This document shows positions 16,242 through 26,551 of a DNA stretch of 34,046 bases, one piece after another (the stretch's first letter is position 1; each line of letters starts with the position of its first letter). The translations under genes were made by a program, and so were the position numbers. Where the stretch lies: positions 1 to 34,046 of the forward strand of contig JAJYCP010000005.1 of NCBI GenBank assembly GCA_021778295.1, written 5' to 3'. Source of the stretch: a bacterium. GTDB taxonomy: Bacteria > Patescibacteriota > Minisyncoccia > Phycocordibacterales > Phycocordibacteraceae. The notes beneath the pieces were generated by a model. That model saw only the letters and a list, made by a program, of their open reading frames with translations. It searched no databases and was not told the origin of the DNA.

Positions 16242-18152
16242 GTGAAATACCTGGAAGGATTAAATGACGCGCAACGCCGCGCGGTTCTCGCTGTGGACGG
16301 TCCGGTATCGGTTCTTGCGGGAGCGGGAAGCGGGAAAACGCGCGTACTCACGACGCGCATCTATCATCTCGTCCGCGAAGGCGTTCCTCCGGAAGAAATA
16401 CTCGCTGTTACATTTACCAATAAAGCCGCGCGGGAGATGCGCGCGCGGGTCCGAGCGATGCTCGGGGAAGAAGATACTGCGGCAGTTCCTCTCATAGCGA
16501 CTTTCCACGGTCTCGGACGCGAGCTTCTCGAATCCTACGGAACCGCGATCGGCATACCGCGTTTTTTCAGCGTCTACGATCGCGATGATTCTGAGAAGGC
16601 GATTGCCGCGGCGCTCAAGGCGCTCGATGTCTCGACAAAAGAGCTCTCCCCGCGCGCAGTGTTGGGCCGCATCTCGCGCCATAAGGGCGAGGGAGTTCAC
16701 GCGCGTGAGTTCTACGAGAAACACGCGCACGGCAGTTTCGGCGCGCGCGTTGTCGCGGAGGCGTGGCTTCGCTATGAGACAACGCTCAAAGAGGAGAAGG
16801 CGCTCGACTTTGACGATCTCATCGCCGTACCGTTGCGGCTTCTTGAAGAACACGCCGACATTCGCGAACGCGCGCAGAACCGCTGGCGCTATATCCACAT
16901 CGACGAGTACCAGGATACGAACGCGCTCCAAGGCCGCCTCGCAGACCTGCTCGCGCAGAGGCACCGGAATCTCTTCGTCGTTGGCGATATCGATCAGACC
17001 ATTTACACGTGGCGCGGAGCGACGATCGAGAATTTGCTGGAGTTTGATACAGCGTATCCCGAGGCGCAGACGATTATTCTTGAACACAATTACCGTTCGA
17101 CGAAAAACTTAGTCGACGCGGCGAATGCGGTCATAGAGAAGAACAAAAATCGCAAGAAAAAATACTCGACGACCGAGAATGCTTCGGGCGAACCGATTGT
17201 CATACACAGTGCGCTTGGCGCCGAAGAGGAAGCGCGCTGGATCGCGGAAAAAATACGGGAACTCTTGCGAAGCGGTACCGCGGCCGAAGAAATCGCGATA
17301 CTTTTCCGTACGAACTTCCAATCGCGCGCACTCGAGGAAGGTCTTTTGAAAGCCGGAGTGCCGTACAAACTTCTCGGCACGCGCTTTTTTGCGCGCAAAG
17401 AAGTGAAAGATGCGCTTGCCTGGATGCGTCTCGCGATGGATACGACGCGCGAAGTCGATAAAATCCGCGCCGCCGCCGCCCCGCCCCGCGGTATCGGTAA
17501 AGTAACGCTCGGCAAGCTCGCGGCGGGACAGCGCTCAGAACTGCGTTCCGGAGAGCTCGCGAAAGTCGAGCAATTTGAACATATCGTTACCGAACTCGCG
17601 CGCGCCACAGACGCACTCGTACCTTCAGAGTTTGTGAAGCTCGTTATCGAAAAAAGCGGTCTGCGCCGCGCGCTCTTGGAGGAGGGAAGCGAGGAAGACC
17701 GCGAACGGTTCGAAAATATCGAGGAGCTTGCTTCAGTCGCCGCGCGCCACGACAGCGCGTCCGGCAAGGGAAGTATCTCTGCGTTTCTTGCGGAAGCCGC
17801 GCTCGCAAGCGATCAGGACGAGATGGATCAGGGCGAGAAAACCGGTGTGACGCTCATGACCGTTCATGCGGCAAAAGGTCTCGAGTTCGACACGGTTTTC
17901 GTAAGCGGCATGGAGGAAGGATTATTCCCGCACCAGGGTATGGGCTCTGAAAACGACCGCGACGAGGAGGAAGAGCGGCGACTTTTTTACGTCGCGATGA
18001 CGCGCGCGAAAACGCGGCTTTTTCTCACGTTTGCCCGTGTGCGCAAGATCTACGGCAGCGATTACGCGGCGGAACCTTCTTCTTTTCTTTCCGATATCGA
18101 TCCCTCCCTCGTTGCCTATGACGGAACGGAAGGGAATGATATCTTTATATAA
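16242..18152 (+). CDS. UvrD/PcrA-type superfamily 1 DNA helicase
   Basis: LNDAQRRAVLAVDGPVSVLAGAGSGKTRVLTTRI, AVTFTNKAAREMRARV, IHIDEYQDTNALQ, VVGDIDQTIYTWRGA, VTLMTVHAAKGLEFDTVFVSGMEEGLFPH, RRLFYVAMTRAK. GTG 16242 preferred over TTG 16134. Confidence 0.95.
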   Translation: MKYLEGLNDAQRRAVLAVDGPVSVLAGAGSGKTRVLTTRIYHLVREGVPPEEILAVTFTNKAAREMRARVRAMLGEEDTAAVPLIATFHGLGRELLESYGTAIGIPRFFSVYDRDDSEKAIAAALKALDVSTKELSPRAVLGRISRHKGEGVHAREFYEKHAHGSFGARVVAEAWLRYETTLKEEKALDFDDLIAVPLRLLEEHADIRERAQNRWRYIHIDEYQDTNALQGRLADLLAQRHRNLFVVGDIDQTIYTWRGATIENLLEFDTAYPEAQTIILEHNYRSTKNLVDAANAVIEKNKNRKKKYSTTENASGEPIVIHSALGAEEEARWIAEKIRELLRSGTAAEEIAILFRTNFQSRALEEGLLKAGVPYKLLGTRFFARKEVKDALAWMRLAMDTTREVDKIRAAAAPPRGIGKVTLGKLAAGQRSELRSGELAKVEQFEHIVTELARATDALVPSEFVKLVIEKSGLRRALLEEGSEEDRERFENIEELASVAARHDSASGKGSISAFLAEAALASDQDEMDQGEKTGVTLMTVHAAKGLEFDTVFVSGMEEGLFPHQGMGSENDRDEEEERRLFYVAMTRAKTRLFLTFARVRKIYGSDYAAEPSSFLSDIDPSLVAYDGTEGNDIFI

Positions 18153-18172
18153 AATCCTCACAGGTTAATCCC

Positions 18173-19753
18173 ATGATTCAGTACTATCTCAGCATCTTCA
18201 TAGCGGGCTTCTCGCTCATGACCGTGGAGATAGTTTCATCGAGAATCGTTGCGCCGATCATCGGCTCCTCGATTTTCACCTGGACCTCGGTTATTGGGAT
18301 AACTCTTCTCGGGCTATCCATAGGAAGTCTCGTGGGGGGAGAAATAGCTGATAAATATCTCAAAGTGTATGGGCAGAAAGTCTTGTCCTTTGCGCTATTA
18401 GTCGCAGCGTTTTCCGTGTATCTCATCGTACCGCTCTCGAGAAACGTGAGCTTCATCCTAAACGAACCGTTTTCTTTGCCCGTATTGTCCCTACTTATAT
18501 GCGGTATGCTATTTCTTTTGCCGGCGCTCTCACTAGGGGTGCTCTCGCCGATAATTTTTAAACTGTACGTCGGGGATATAAAAAATATAGGAAAAAAATA
18601 TGGAGTACTTTCGAGCATCTGGTCGATCGGGAGCATTTTTGGCGTTTTTGTAACGGGATTTTATTTCATATCCGCGATCGGCAGTTCCGGCATCATCTCG
18701 TTGGTATCCGCGACGCTTCTTCTCCTTTTCTACTTCTTCTCCTTCAAGAATCTTGAGCGAAGCTCCCCTCATTTCAAACAACATCTTGCGTTCCTCATCA
18801 TTCTGTCCCTGCTTCTCCCGGTTACTTTTTTTTTTGAAAAAAGACCCCCGCTCCCTTCAAGCATACTCTTTCAAAAAGAGACTGCGTATTATGATTTGCG
18901 CGTGGTTGAGTACGACCTGTTTCCGCAATACGGGGGAAACAGAATACTTTTCCTTGATGCGGATCCCAATAGTGTCCAGACAGAGAAACCTTCAAAAGAA
19001 TTCTACACCGACATCTATCCGGCGTTTTCAGCTCTGTCAGATACGCTCAAAAATATCTACGTCATCGGCGCCGGCGCGTATACCTTACCCATTAATTTGC
19101 GAAAATATTATCCCCACTCGAATATAACCGTTTCAGAAATCGATCCTGAGGTCGAGAAGGTAGGTCGCGCGTATTTTAATGTGGGTAGCTATAACATAAA
19201 GACGGTGATAGGGGATGCGCGGTTAAATTTTTCTCCGGTGCGCAGCACCGGAAAAAAATACGACCTGGTGTTCGGCGATGCGTATAACTCGTTCATCTCC
19301 GTACCGTGGTATCTCATGACGAAGGAATTCTTCTCGGACGTGAAAAACACTCTGAACCCCGGCGGCATTTTCGCGGTCAATTTCATCGGAACGCTCCAAG
19401 GCCCGCAATCGGAAATGTTCGGAAGCGTATACAACACCATGAGAGACGTCTTCCCGAACGACTACATTTTTTCATTCGGGAATACCCCGGGCGAGATACA
19501 AAACATAACGATAGTTGGCGTTAAGAGCGATACCCACTTGAGTTACGGTGTGCTGGTAAAGAAACTAGACACGATCGACCCGACCCATTTTTTGTCGAAG
19601 TCTCTGGTAAACAAGAGCTCGCTACAAAACAGCGCCCTTAGGAAGGACATGATTCTGACCGATAATTTTGCGCCCGTTGACACTATGATGACCGGGCTGA
19701 TGAGCGACTATTTTCCGAAATATCTGCCGCTCTACCGCAAAATGCTACAGTAA
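18173..19753 (+). CDS. Membrane protein with C-terminal spermidine-synthase-like methyltransferase fold
   Basis: About seven N-terminal TM segments; C-terminal NIYVIGAGAYTLPINLRKYYPHSNITVSEIDPEVEKVGRAYFN...IGDARLNFS...YDLVFGDAYNSFISVPWYLMTKEFF. Confidence 0.85.
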   Translation: MIQYYLSIFIAGFSLMTVEIVSSRIVAPIIGSSIFTWTSVIGITLLGLSIGSLVGGEIADKYLKVYGQKVLSFALLVAAFSVYLIVPLSRNVSFILNEPFSLPVLSLLICGMLFLLPALSLGVLSPIIFKLYVGDIKNIGKKYGVLSSIWSIGSIFGVFVTGFYFISAIGSSGIISLVSATLLLLFYFFSFKNLERSSPHFKQHLAFLIILSLLLPVTFFFEKRPPLPSSILFQKETAYYDLRVVEYDLFPQYGGNRILFLDADPNSVQTEKPSKEFYTDIYPAFSALSDTLKNIYVIGAGAYTLPINLRKYYPHSNITVSEIDPEVEKVGRAYFNVGSYNIKTVIGDARLNFSPVRSTGKKYDLVFGDAYNSFISVPWYLMTKEFFSDVKNTLNPGGIFAVNFIGTLQGPQSEMFGSVYNTMRDVFPNDYIFSFGNTPGEIQNITIVGVKSDTHLSYGVLVKKLDTIDPTHFLSKSLVNKSSLQNSALRKDMILTDNFAPVDTMMTGLMSDYFPKYLPLYRKMLQ

Positions 19754-19756
19754 GGC

Positions 19757-20515
19757 ATGGTACGTGCGAAAAAGTCGCTCGGACAGAATTTCCTGATTCA
19801 TCAGCGCGTTGCGGAACGCATCGCGATGACGGCGAAGCTTTCACCGCACGATACGGTGTTTGAGATCGGTCCGGGCACCGGCATGCTCACTAAGGAACTC
19901 CTCAAGCGCGCCCGAAAAGTGATTGCCATCGAAGCCGACGGCGAGCTATTTGAAAAATTGCGTATCGATCTCGCGCGCGAGATCGCAGAGAAACGGCTTG
20001 ATCTCCGGCATGGCGATATACGCGCGTTCGACACCGCCACTCTCCCGAAGGGGTATGTGCTCGTGGCGAACATTCCCTACTACCTCACCGGAGAAATATT
20101 CCGGATGTTTCTCGAGTCGGATGTCCAGCCGCGCTCCTTGACGCTCCTCGTACAAAAAGAAGTCGCCGAGCGTATCGCACGAGCGAAAAAAGAAAGCATT
20201 CTCTCGCTCTCGGTGAAAGTGTATGGCGTTCCGACATACGAATTCACCGTTGTTCGCGGCGCTTTCAAGCCCGCGCCGAAAGTGGATTCTGCCGTGCTCT
20301 CGATTCGGGATATTTCGCGAAAGAATTTTGTAACCCGTAAAGACGAGCTTCTGTTTTTTACGCTCCTGCATGCCGGTTTCGCACACAAGCGAAAATTCGC
20401 GCGGAAGAATATCATTGAGGCGGGATTTCCCGCCGGTGATATTCCGGAGAAAGCGCGTGCTGAAGACCTTTCTCTTGCCGACTGGCTTACACTCCTGCGC
20501 GCGGCAAAAGTATAA
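19757..20515 (+). CDS. rsmA: 16S rRNA adenine dimethyltransferase KsgA/RsmA
   Basis: VRAKKSLGQNFLIHQRVAERIA, DTVFEIGPGTGMLTKELL, LVANIPYYLTGEIFRMFLES. Confidence 0.95.
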   Translation: MVRAKKSLGQNFLIHQRVAERIAMTAKLSPHDTVFEIGPGTGMLTKELLKRARKVIAIEADGELFEKLRIDLAREIAEKRLDLRHGDIRAFDTATLPKGYVLVANIPYYLTGEIFRMFLESDVQPRSLTLLVQKEVAERIARAKKESILSLSVKVYGVPTYEFTVVRGAFKPAPKVDSAVLSIRDISRKNFVTRKDELLFFTLLHAGFAHKRKFARKNIIEAGFPAGDIPEKARAEDLSLADWLTLLRAAKV

Positions 20516-20587
20516 GGAATAATGCACATATATTGATAGAGGCCCCCTCTTAAAAGGAGGGCTACTGGTATACTGGTACTGCATACT

Positions 20588-21625
20588 ATGGGGAAGATTT
20601 CCGGAACATGGCGGATTGTCGGGGCGACGCTTCTGTCGGCAGTGTTCGTTGTCGGTGCGTATGTGTTCGCGCAGGGTGTCGGAGCGCCGCCGGTCGCCGA
20701 AGCGTCGACGGAAACGGCGCTTCTACAGGCGCTTGCGACGAAAGACTCGAACGGCGACGGTCTTCCGGACTGGGAAAAGGTGCTCTACGGAATTCCGGTG
20801 AATGCCACAACCACCGATTACTTCCACCTCGGCATGACCGACGGCGAGGCGGTTGCCAGAGGCCTCATCGTGCCAACGGCGATTGCTAATATCTCGGCTG
20901 CAACGTCCTCCCCTTCCGCTTCAGACGGTTCTCTCCCGCCGCCGCCTGCAGCAGGGACTATCACCGCCGCTTTCACAAAGAATTTTCTCACGCTCTATCT
21001 CTCCGCAAAACAAGCAAACGGTGGCGCACCTCTGTCCCAGACGGACACGATGACTATCGCTCAGGAGGCATTGAACCAGCTTGCGCAGATGGTAACTGCG
21101 GCACCGAATTTCAAATCGGCGCAGGATCTTACGGTCTCCGGTTCGGGTCCCGACGCGCTCAAGGCTTTCGCGGCGGCGGCCGGAGCGATCTTTGCGAAGA
21201 ACACCAGCAATGCGACCACGAGCGAAATCAATTATTTGAAATATGCGGTTGAAGGCAATGACGCTAGCGCGCTTACGCACATCGCATCGATAGCGAAAGC
21301 GTATCGGGACATAGCCGCCGGACTCGCGGTCCTTCCGGTGCCTGAAGAACTTTCCACCACCGATCTCATGCTCATAAACGCGCTCGCGCGCATAAGCCAG
21401 ATTACGAGTGATTTCACGCGCGCCAACACCGACCCGCTTGCGACCATTCTCGCGCTCAAACAGTACCCGCAGGCAGTACTCGCCTTGAACACGGCATTTA
21501 CCTATATCGGAACAACATATAAAGACGCCGGAATTACGCTTCCCGCCGGCACGCCAGGAGCGTCCTTTGTAAACCTCATCACGGACATCGCGGCGAACCA
21601 GAACGCCGCCTCTTCACAACCATGA
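20588..21625 (+). CDS. Secreted/anchored protein with a D-rich putative Ca-binding motif
   Basis: N-terminal TM; TKDSNGDGLPDWEKVLYG resembles thrombospondin type 3-like repeats; ATGA overlap with the next gene. Confidence 0.6.
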   Translation: MGKISGTWRIVGATLLSAVFVVGAYVFAQGVGAPPVAEASTETALLQALATKDSNGDGLPDWEKVLYGIPVNATTTDYFHLGMTDGEAVARGLIVPTAIANISAATSSPSASDGSLPPPPAAGTITAAFTKNFLTLYLSAKQANGGAPLSQTDTMTIAQEALNQLAQMVTAAPNFKSAQDLTVSGSGPDALKAFAAAAGAIFAKNTSNATTSEINYLKYAVEGNDASALTHIASIAKAYRDIAAGLAVLPVPEELSTTDLMLINALARISQITSDFTRANTDPLATILALKQYPQAVLALNTAFTYIGTTYKDAGITLPAGTPGASFVNLITDIAANQNAASSQP

Positions 21626-23244
21626 ACTCGCGTCCTTTCGCTACAACGCTCGCAGTACTACTCACGATCTTACTCGTCGCACCCCCGGTATTTTTTGTCG
21701 CGCCGCAAAAAGCGCATGCGACATTGCCCGTTTTCGATTATATAAACTATATCGAGAACGGCTTTAATCTCGCTAAAAATACAATTACCTCAATTCAAAC
21801 AACAACGAGCGCTATCGCGAATACAGCGCTTTATGTCGATAAATATGTGCTTGAACCGCTCGCTTTCGTTCTCTCGGGGGAATTGCTCAAATCCATGACC
21901 GCAGGCGTCATTGCGTTTGTCGATGGACAATCAAACGGCACCGGCTCGCCGCAGTTCGTGCAAGACTTGCAAGGACACTTGCAGAACGTCGGAGACGTGC
22001 AGGCGCGCGCGTTCTTTACGCAGTTCAGTCAGAATTCAAATTCGCCGTTTGCTTCCGCGATCGCTTCATCGTTGCAGACCAACTATCTCCAGCACACAAG
22101 CCTCGCGGGCTTTTTCGCCGAGAATAAAAATACGCTCGATCAGTACTCGCCGAATCCGACAGCTTTCCTTGCGGGAGACTTCTCGCAAGGCGGGGTTGGC
22201 GCATGGTTCGCGCTCACGACCCAAAACCAGAACAATCCCTATACGCTCTACCAAGCTTCGCAGAGTGAGCTCTCAAGTATGGTGGTCGGCGCGACCTCCG
22301 CGCGCCTCGCAGAGCTCAACTGGGGAAAGGGGTTCCTTTCCTGGTGCGGTTCTCTCCCAAGCGGCGGTGTCTCAGTCGGTGTGCCCACAGACCCGTGCAC
22401 CAGAAGTGACGGCACACCGGGCATGATAAAGACGCCGGGGTCGGTCATCCAGGCAACCCTCAACACAGCGCTCGGAACCACATTCGGCAAACTGGTCAAC
22501 ATGGGAAATGCGAGCGCCGAAATCAACAGCATCATGGGCAATATCGCCACCACTCTCGACACGGTGGATTTCGCGACACAAATCCTCGGCGGCTCTAACT
22601 CCGGTGGCCTTTTTGGCGTAGGCGGAGGCGGCGGACTAGCACAGCAGTATCGAGATACTCCCGGTTATCTGGGCGTCACTCAGTCGGGCGTAGCGCAAAG
22701 CGCCGCATCGCTTCCGTTTTCCGGCTCCGATATGCTAAACAGAGTCGCTCAGTATCAGGCCGCGTGGACCGCCATCAACACTGCGGCGACTGCCGCATCG
22801 GCAAGCGTCAACGATCTTATCAACTATTGCTCCGCCTCGGGAACGAGCAGCCAAAACGCCACCATCATCAGCGATGCGCAAGCCGCATTGGCAAATGAAA
22901 TCAATCCGGTGTTTACGCAAGTCGCGGCAGCTTCTTCCATAGCATCCGCCGCGCAGGCGATGGTGCAGAAGGTACAGACTGAATTGACTTCCAGCGCCTC
23001 TGGAGCGGGAGGCGCCTATACCGCGGACATACAAACGCTCCAAACCATGCCGCCGACGGCAACCGATGTTGCGAATGCGCAAGTGCAAGCCGCGTCCTCC
23101 GGCGTCACTGCATCCTCTACCGGTTCGGTTTCACTTTCCGTCACCGGGTACCCCCTTGTCGATCAGATGAATCTCATCAGCGCGAACGCCCAGACGCTCA
23201 AGAGTTCCTGCACCTCCCCGACGGCGTCCTCAACCGCCCCTTGA
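21622..23244 (+). CDS. Secreted helical protein, possibly VirB5/TrbJ-like
   Basis: Signal peptide; DYINYIENGFNLAKNTITSIQTTTSAIANTALYVDKYVLEPLAF; position directly before a polytopic TrbL/VirB6-like gene. Confidence 0.5.
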   Translation: MNSRPFATTLAVLLTILLVAPPVFFVAPQKAHATLPVFDYINYIENGFNLAKNTITSIQTTTSAIANTALYVDKYVLEPLAFVLSGELLKSMTAGVIAFVDGQSNGTGSPQFVQDLQGHLQNVGDVQARAFFTQFSQNSNSPFASAIASSLQTNYLQHTSLAGFFAENKNTLDQYSPNPTAFLAGDFSQGGVGAWFALTTQNQNNPYTLYQASQSELSSMVVGATSARLAELNWGKGFLSWCGSLPSGGVSVGVPTDPCTRSDGTPGMIKTPGSVIQATLNTALGTTFGKLVNMGNASAEINSIMGNIATTLDTVDFATQILGGSNSGGLFGVGGGGGLAQQYRDTPGYLGVTQSGVAQSAASLPFSGSDMLNRVAQYQAAWTAINTAATAASASVNDLINYCSASGTSSQNATIISDAQAALANEINPVFTQVAAASSIASAAQAMVQKVQTELTSSASGAGGAYTADIQTLQTMPPTATDVANAQVQAASSGVTASSTGSVSLSVTGYPLVDQMNLISANAQTLKSSCTSPTASSTAP

Positions 23245-23245
23245 T

Positions 23246-25357
23246 ATGTCGCGCTCTCTTACCACTATCCTCATCACGCTCGGGCTCATTGTGAGTGCGG
23301 CGGGTGCGTACGCACCCGCCGCACATGCGCAGACAGCCACATCACCCGCGTCGAGCGTGCAAACCACTACCGCTGGCGCGAACAATCCGATCCCACTACC
23401 TACCGATCCCGGAAAGAATGCGGGATTCGGGGCCATCATGACATGGATCATGGGCCTTTTCGCATGGTTGCTTGGTATTGCAATACTCTTGCTCGACAAT
23501 GTCGTGTTTTATACGGTGGTCACTATGGGAACGTATGTGAACCATCTTTCTGCCGTCGGTATCGCCTGGAGAGTTCTGCGCGACGTCGGCAATATCGTCC
23601 TCATTTTCGGTTTCCTTGCCATCGGCATCTCCACTATCCTCAACACCAACCGCCTGGGTTACGGAACACATATGCTCCCGATGCTGCTTGTCGCCGCCGT
23701 TTTCCTTAACTTTTCCCTCTTCATATCCGAAGCGATTATTGATACCGGGAACCTTTTCGCAACCGAATTCTATACGCAAATAAACGGCGGTTCCCCTCCG
23801 ACGGCTCCAAATTTTACCTCGGCGAACATATCGAATGAGGGTATCTCCAACAAAATAATGTCGCAATTGGGATTCCAGAGTATTTACGGCTCCCCACTTA
23901 ATCATCCCGCCGATCTCTCAGGAAGCAATAGCTGGATTATCGGCTTTATGGGCATAATCCTCTTTATGGTTGCGGCGTTCGTGATGTTCTCGCTCGCATT
24001 CGTGCTTATCACGCGTTTCGTCATTCTCATCCTCCTCATCATTGTCGCGCCCATCGGTTTCGCCGGCCTTGCGGTACCGAAGCTGACCGGAATGGCGAAG
24101 CAATGGTGGGGAATGCTCTTTGAGCAGACTATCACTGCGCCGGTACTGCTTCTCCTGCTTTACATCGCTCTGAAGGTCATCACCGATGCAAGTTTCCTCA
24201 CCGGTTTCAGCCCGCCCGGCAGTTCAAGCGGTGCCAATGCATGGACCGGCTACATCAACAACGCAAACCTTACCGGTTTTGGGAGTGTGATGCTCTCTTT
24301 CATCGTCGCGATGGGTCTGCTTCTCGCAGTCGTTATTTCCGCCAAGAAAATGTCGGCCTCGGGCGCCGGTTGGGCAACAAAAACCGCCGGTGCCGCCACG
24401 TTCGGCGTCGCGGCGTGGGGTGCGAACAGGACCGTCGGGCGCGGCGCCTATTACCTAAGACGCCGCGCGCTGCAAAGCCAGACCTTCAACCGAATTGATG
24501 CCGCAACAGGGCGCGTCACGAGCCGCGCGCTCGGGTCTGCGGCGACCGCGTCGTATGACGTGCGCTCCTCGAAGGCGTTCAAGAATCTGCCCTTCGGCGG
24601 AATCGCAGCCGGCGAAGCGGCGAAAGGCGGCTTCGCCGGTGCACGCAAACGCTCTATAGAAGAGCAGGAGAAAGCCGCAAAAGCTATCGAGGAGGCACAT
24701 AAGGAGGCACTCAGACCAAATACTAAGGAACAAGAGCGTATTGATATAGCGAACAAAGCACATGAAGCAGCGGTTGGGGCACACAATGAAGTGAAGACGG
24801 CGCATGAGAAAGTCGTACAAGAAGAAAAGGATACTCGCGAGCGCGTCAAACAGGACAAGGCGGAAGTTGAACGTCTCACCAAGGTAGACAGCGATAATAG
24901 GAACAAAGGTGTATTTGATCCTAAGGCTACGAATGACCTGAAGGCAGCTCAACAAAAGCTTGGGGAAAGCGAGCAAAGGCTCGCCACAACGACCGCTGCA
25001 CTCGCTACAGCGGCCGAGACCCTCAAGCAGACGAAAGATACAGAGATAAAGGCCGAAAAAGAAAAGATTGAAGCGGAGAAAGCCCCGAACGACCGTATGA
25101 CCGCAAGCATAAAGGAAAATAAGAAAGCGTATGCGGAGGGGCTTGAAAATCCTAATCTGATTGGCTTTGTCATCAATGGCCCCGCATCGGGAGCGGCTGC
25201 GCGAAAGATAAAAGCTTCCCTAAAAGAGAAGGGCGATAATGATAAGGTGATCGCACTGCTGAAAAAAATGAATGAGGCTGAGCAGGCGGAAAAAAAGAAA
25301 GGGGGAGAGGGAGAAGAAAAGCCGAAAGAAGAAAATAAACCCGAAGCGGGACACTAG
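23246..25357 (+). CDS. Polytopic membrane protein, TrbL/VirB6-like, with C-terminal charged coiled coil
   Basis: Signal peptide, multiple TM segments (IMTWIMGLFAWLLGIAILLLDNVVFYTVV; FVMFSLAFVLITRFVILILLIIVAPIGFAGLAVP), then ~250 aa of E/K-rich helix. Confidence 0.6.
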   Translation: MSRSLTTILITLGLIVSAAGAYAPAAHAQTATSPASSVQTTTAGANNPIPLPTDPGKNAGFGAIMTWIMGLFAWLLGIAILLLDNVVFYTVVTMGTYVNHLSAVGIAWRVLRDVGNIVLIFGFLAIGISTILNTNRLGYGTHMLPMLLVAAVFLNFSLFISEAIIDTGNLFATEFYTQINGGSPPTAPNFTSANISNEGISNKIMSQLGFQSIYGSPLNHPADLSGSNSWIIGFMGIILFMVAAFVMFSLAFVLITRFVILILLIIVAPIGFAGLAVPKLTGMAKQWWGMLFEQTITAPVLLLLLYIALKVITDASFLTGFSPPGSSSGANAWTGYINNANLTGFGSVMLSFIVAMGLLLAVVISAKKMSASGAGWATKTAGAATFGVAAWGANRTVGRGAYYLRRRALQSQTFNRIDAATGRVTSRALGSAATASYDVRSSKAFKNLPFGGIAAGEAAKGGFAGARKRSIEEQEKAAKAIEEAHKEALRPNTKEQERIDIANKAHEAAVGAHNEVKTAHEKVVQEEKDTRERVKQDKAEVERLTKVDSDNRNKGVFDPKATNDLKAAQQKLGESEQRLATTTAALATAAETLKQTKDTEIKAEKEKIEAEKAPNDRMTASIKENKKAYAEGLENPNLIGFVINGPASGAAARKIKASLKEKGDNDKVIALLKKMNEAEQAEKKKGGEGEEKPKEENKPEAGH

Positions 25358-25360
25358 GCT

Positions 25361-26074
25361 ATGGACCAACAACGAGAACCGACGTTTGAAGAAAGCATCA
25401 AAGAAGTGATGCAGACCTTGCCGCCGCCCATTCGAAACTATCTCTCGCAAGGGAAATACTCGATAGTCGCGAAGAACCTAATGAGGAAATACAGTCTCCA
25501 TATCGACCAGGGCGGCGTGCTTGAGCGCGAGATCATGCTGCTTCTTATGGGTATCGAGAATCCGGACGAGTTTGCCGCTTCACTGAAGAGTGATGCGACG
25601 CTCTCGGAAGATGTCGTGAGAAATATCATGACCGATGTCAATCAGGAAATCTTCGTTCCGCTTCAGAAGGAAATGCGCAACGCGGGAAGCGGGGCGCAGG
25701 AAGAGAGATCCGCGGCGCCGCGAGCGAGCGTCCCGAGCTACGTTCCTTCTCCATCGGCGCGAGCGCCCGTTTCCTCCATCGGCGCGCCCTTGCCGCCAAA
25801 AATGGCGATGCCGCAACCGAAAGCCACCTCCGACATTACGTCGCCTCCGCTTCAAATGCTTCCTTTGGGAGAAGAAAAGAAAGAACGTATTTCAAATATC
25901 GCTCCCCGCCCATCCGCGCTGCCGCCGGCAAATCTTCCCGGTGCACTCGCGCCAAACGCTATTCAGAGCATCAAACGTCCCGCACCACCCCCGCCATTTC
26001 GTCCCGCCGCCCCCGCCAAACCCTACTCGACCGATCCCTACCGCGAACCGATCGACGAACCACCAACAGAGTAG
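25361..26074 (+). CDS. Hypothetical protein with proline-rich C-terminal half
   Basis: Helical N-terminus followed by a PAPP-rich low-complexity region; appears co-transcribed with 23246..25357. Confidence 0.55.
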   Translation: MDQQREPTFEESIKEVMQTLPPPIRNYLSQGKYSIVAKNLMRKYSLHIDQGGVLEREIMLLLMGIENPDEFAASLKSDATLSEDVVRNIMTDVNQEIFVPLQKEMRNAGSGAQEERSAAPRASVPSYVPSPSARAPVSSIGAPLPPKMAMPQPKATSDITSPPLQMLPLGEEKKERISNIAPRPSALPPANLPGALAPNAIQSIKRPAPPPPFRPAAPAKPYSTDPYREPIDEPPTE

Positions 26075-26135
26075 TTGCATTCTACGCGTTATTCCTTTAC
26101 AGTATCGCTGACCCTCTGCGGGTCTTCTTTTTCAA

Positions 26136-26549
26136 ATGGCCACCATCAACCAGCTCTCAAAGAAAGGGCGCAAGACGAGAACGTCGAAGACGACCGTGCC
26201 TGCTTTGGCGCGCGGTTTTAACGCACTCAAAAATCGCCCGACCTACTACCCCTCGCCTTTCAAGCGCGGGGTGTGCACCAAAGTGACCACGAAGACCCCG
26301 AGAAAGCCGAACTCCGCCATCCGAAAAATCGCCCGCGTGCGCCTCACCAACGGCATGGAAGTGACCGCGTACATTCCGGGCGAAGGACACAATTTGCAGG
26401 AACATTCGGTCGTGTTGCTTCGCGGCGGACGCGTCAAGGACATCGGTGTCCAGTACACCATCGTGCGCGGCAAGCTCGACACGAGCGGCATTGAGAAACG
26501 TCGCCGCTCCCGCTCCCGCTACGGCGCGAAGCGCCCCTCAGCGAAATAA
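26136..26549 (+). CDS. rpsL: 30S ribosomal protein S12
   Basis: [60 protein letters not shown]. Confidence 0.97.
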   Translation: MATINQLSKKGRKTRTSKTTVPALARGFNALKNRPTYYPSPFKRGVCTKVTTKTPRKPNSAIRKIARVRLTNGMEVTAYIPGEGHNLQEHSVVLLRGGRVKDIGVQYTIVRGKLDTSGIEKRRRSRSRYGAKRPSAK

Positions 26550-26551
26550 CC

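Noticed and set aside
16260-17087. 275-aa minus-strand ORF
   Set aside because: Antisense to the UvrD/PcrA helicase.
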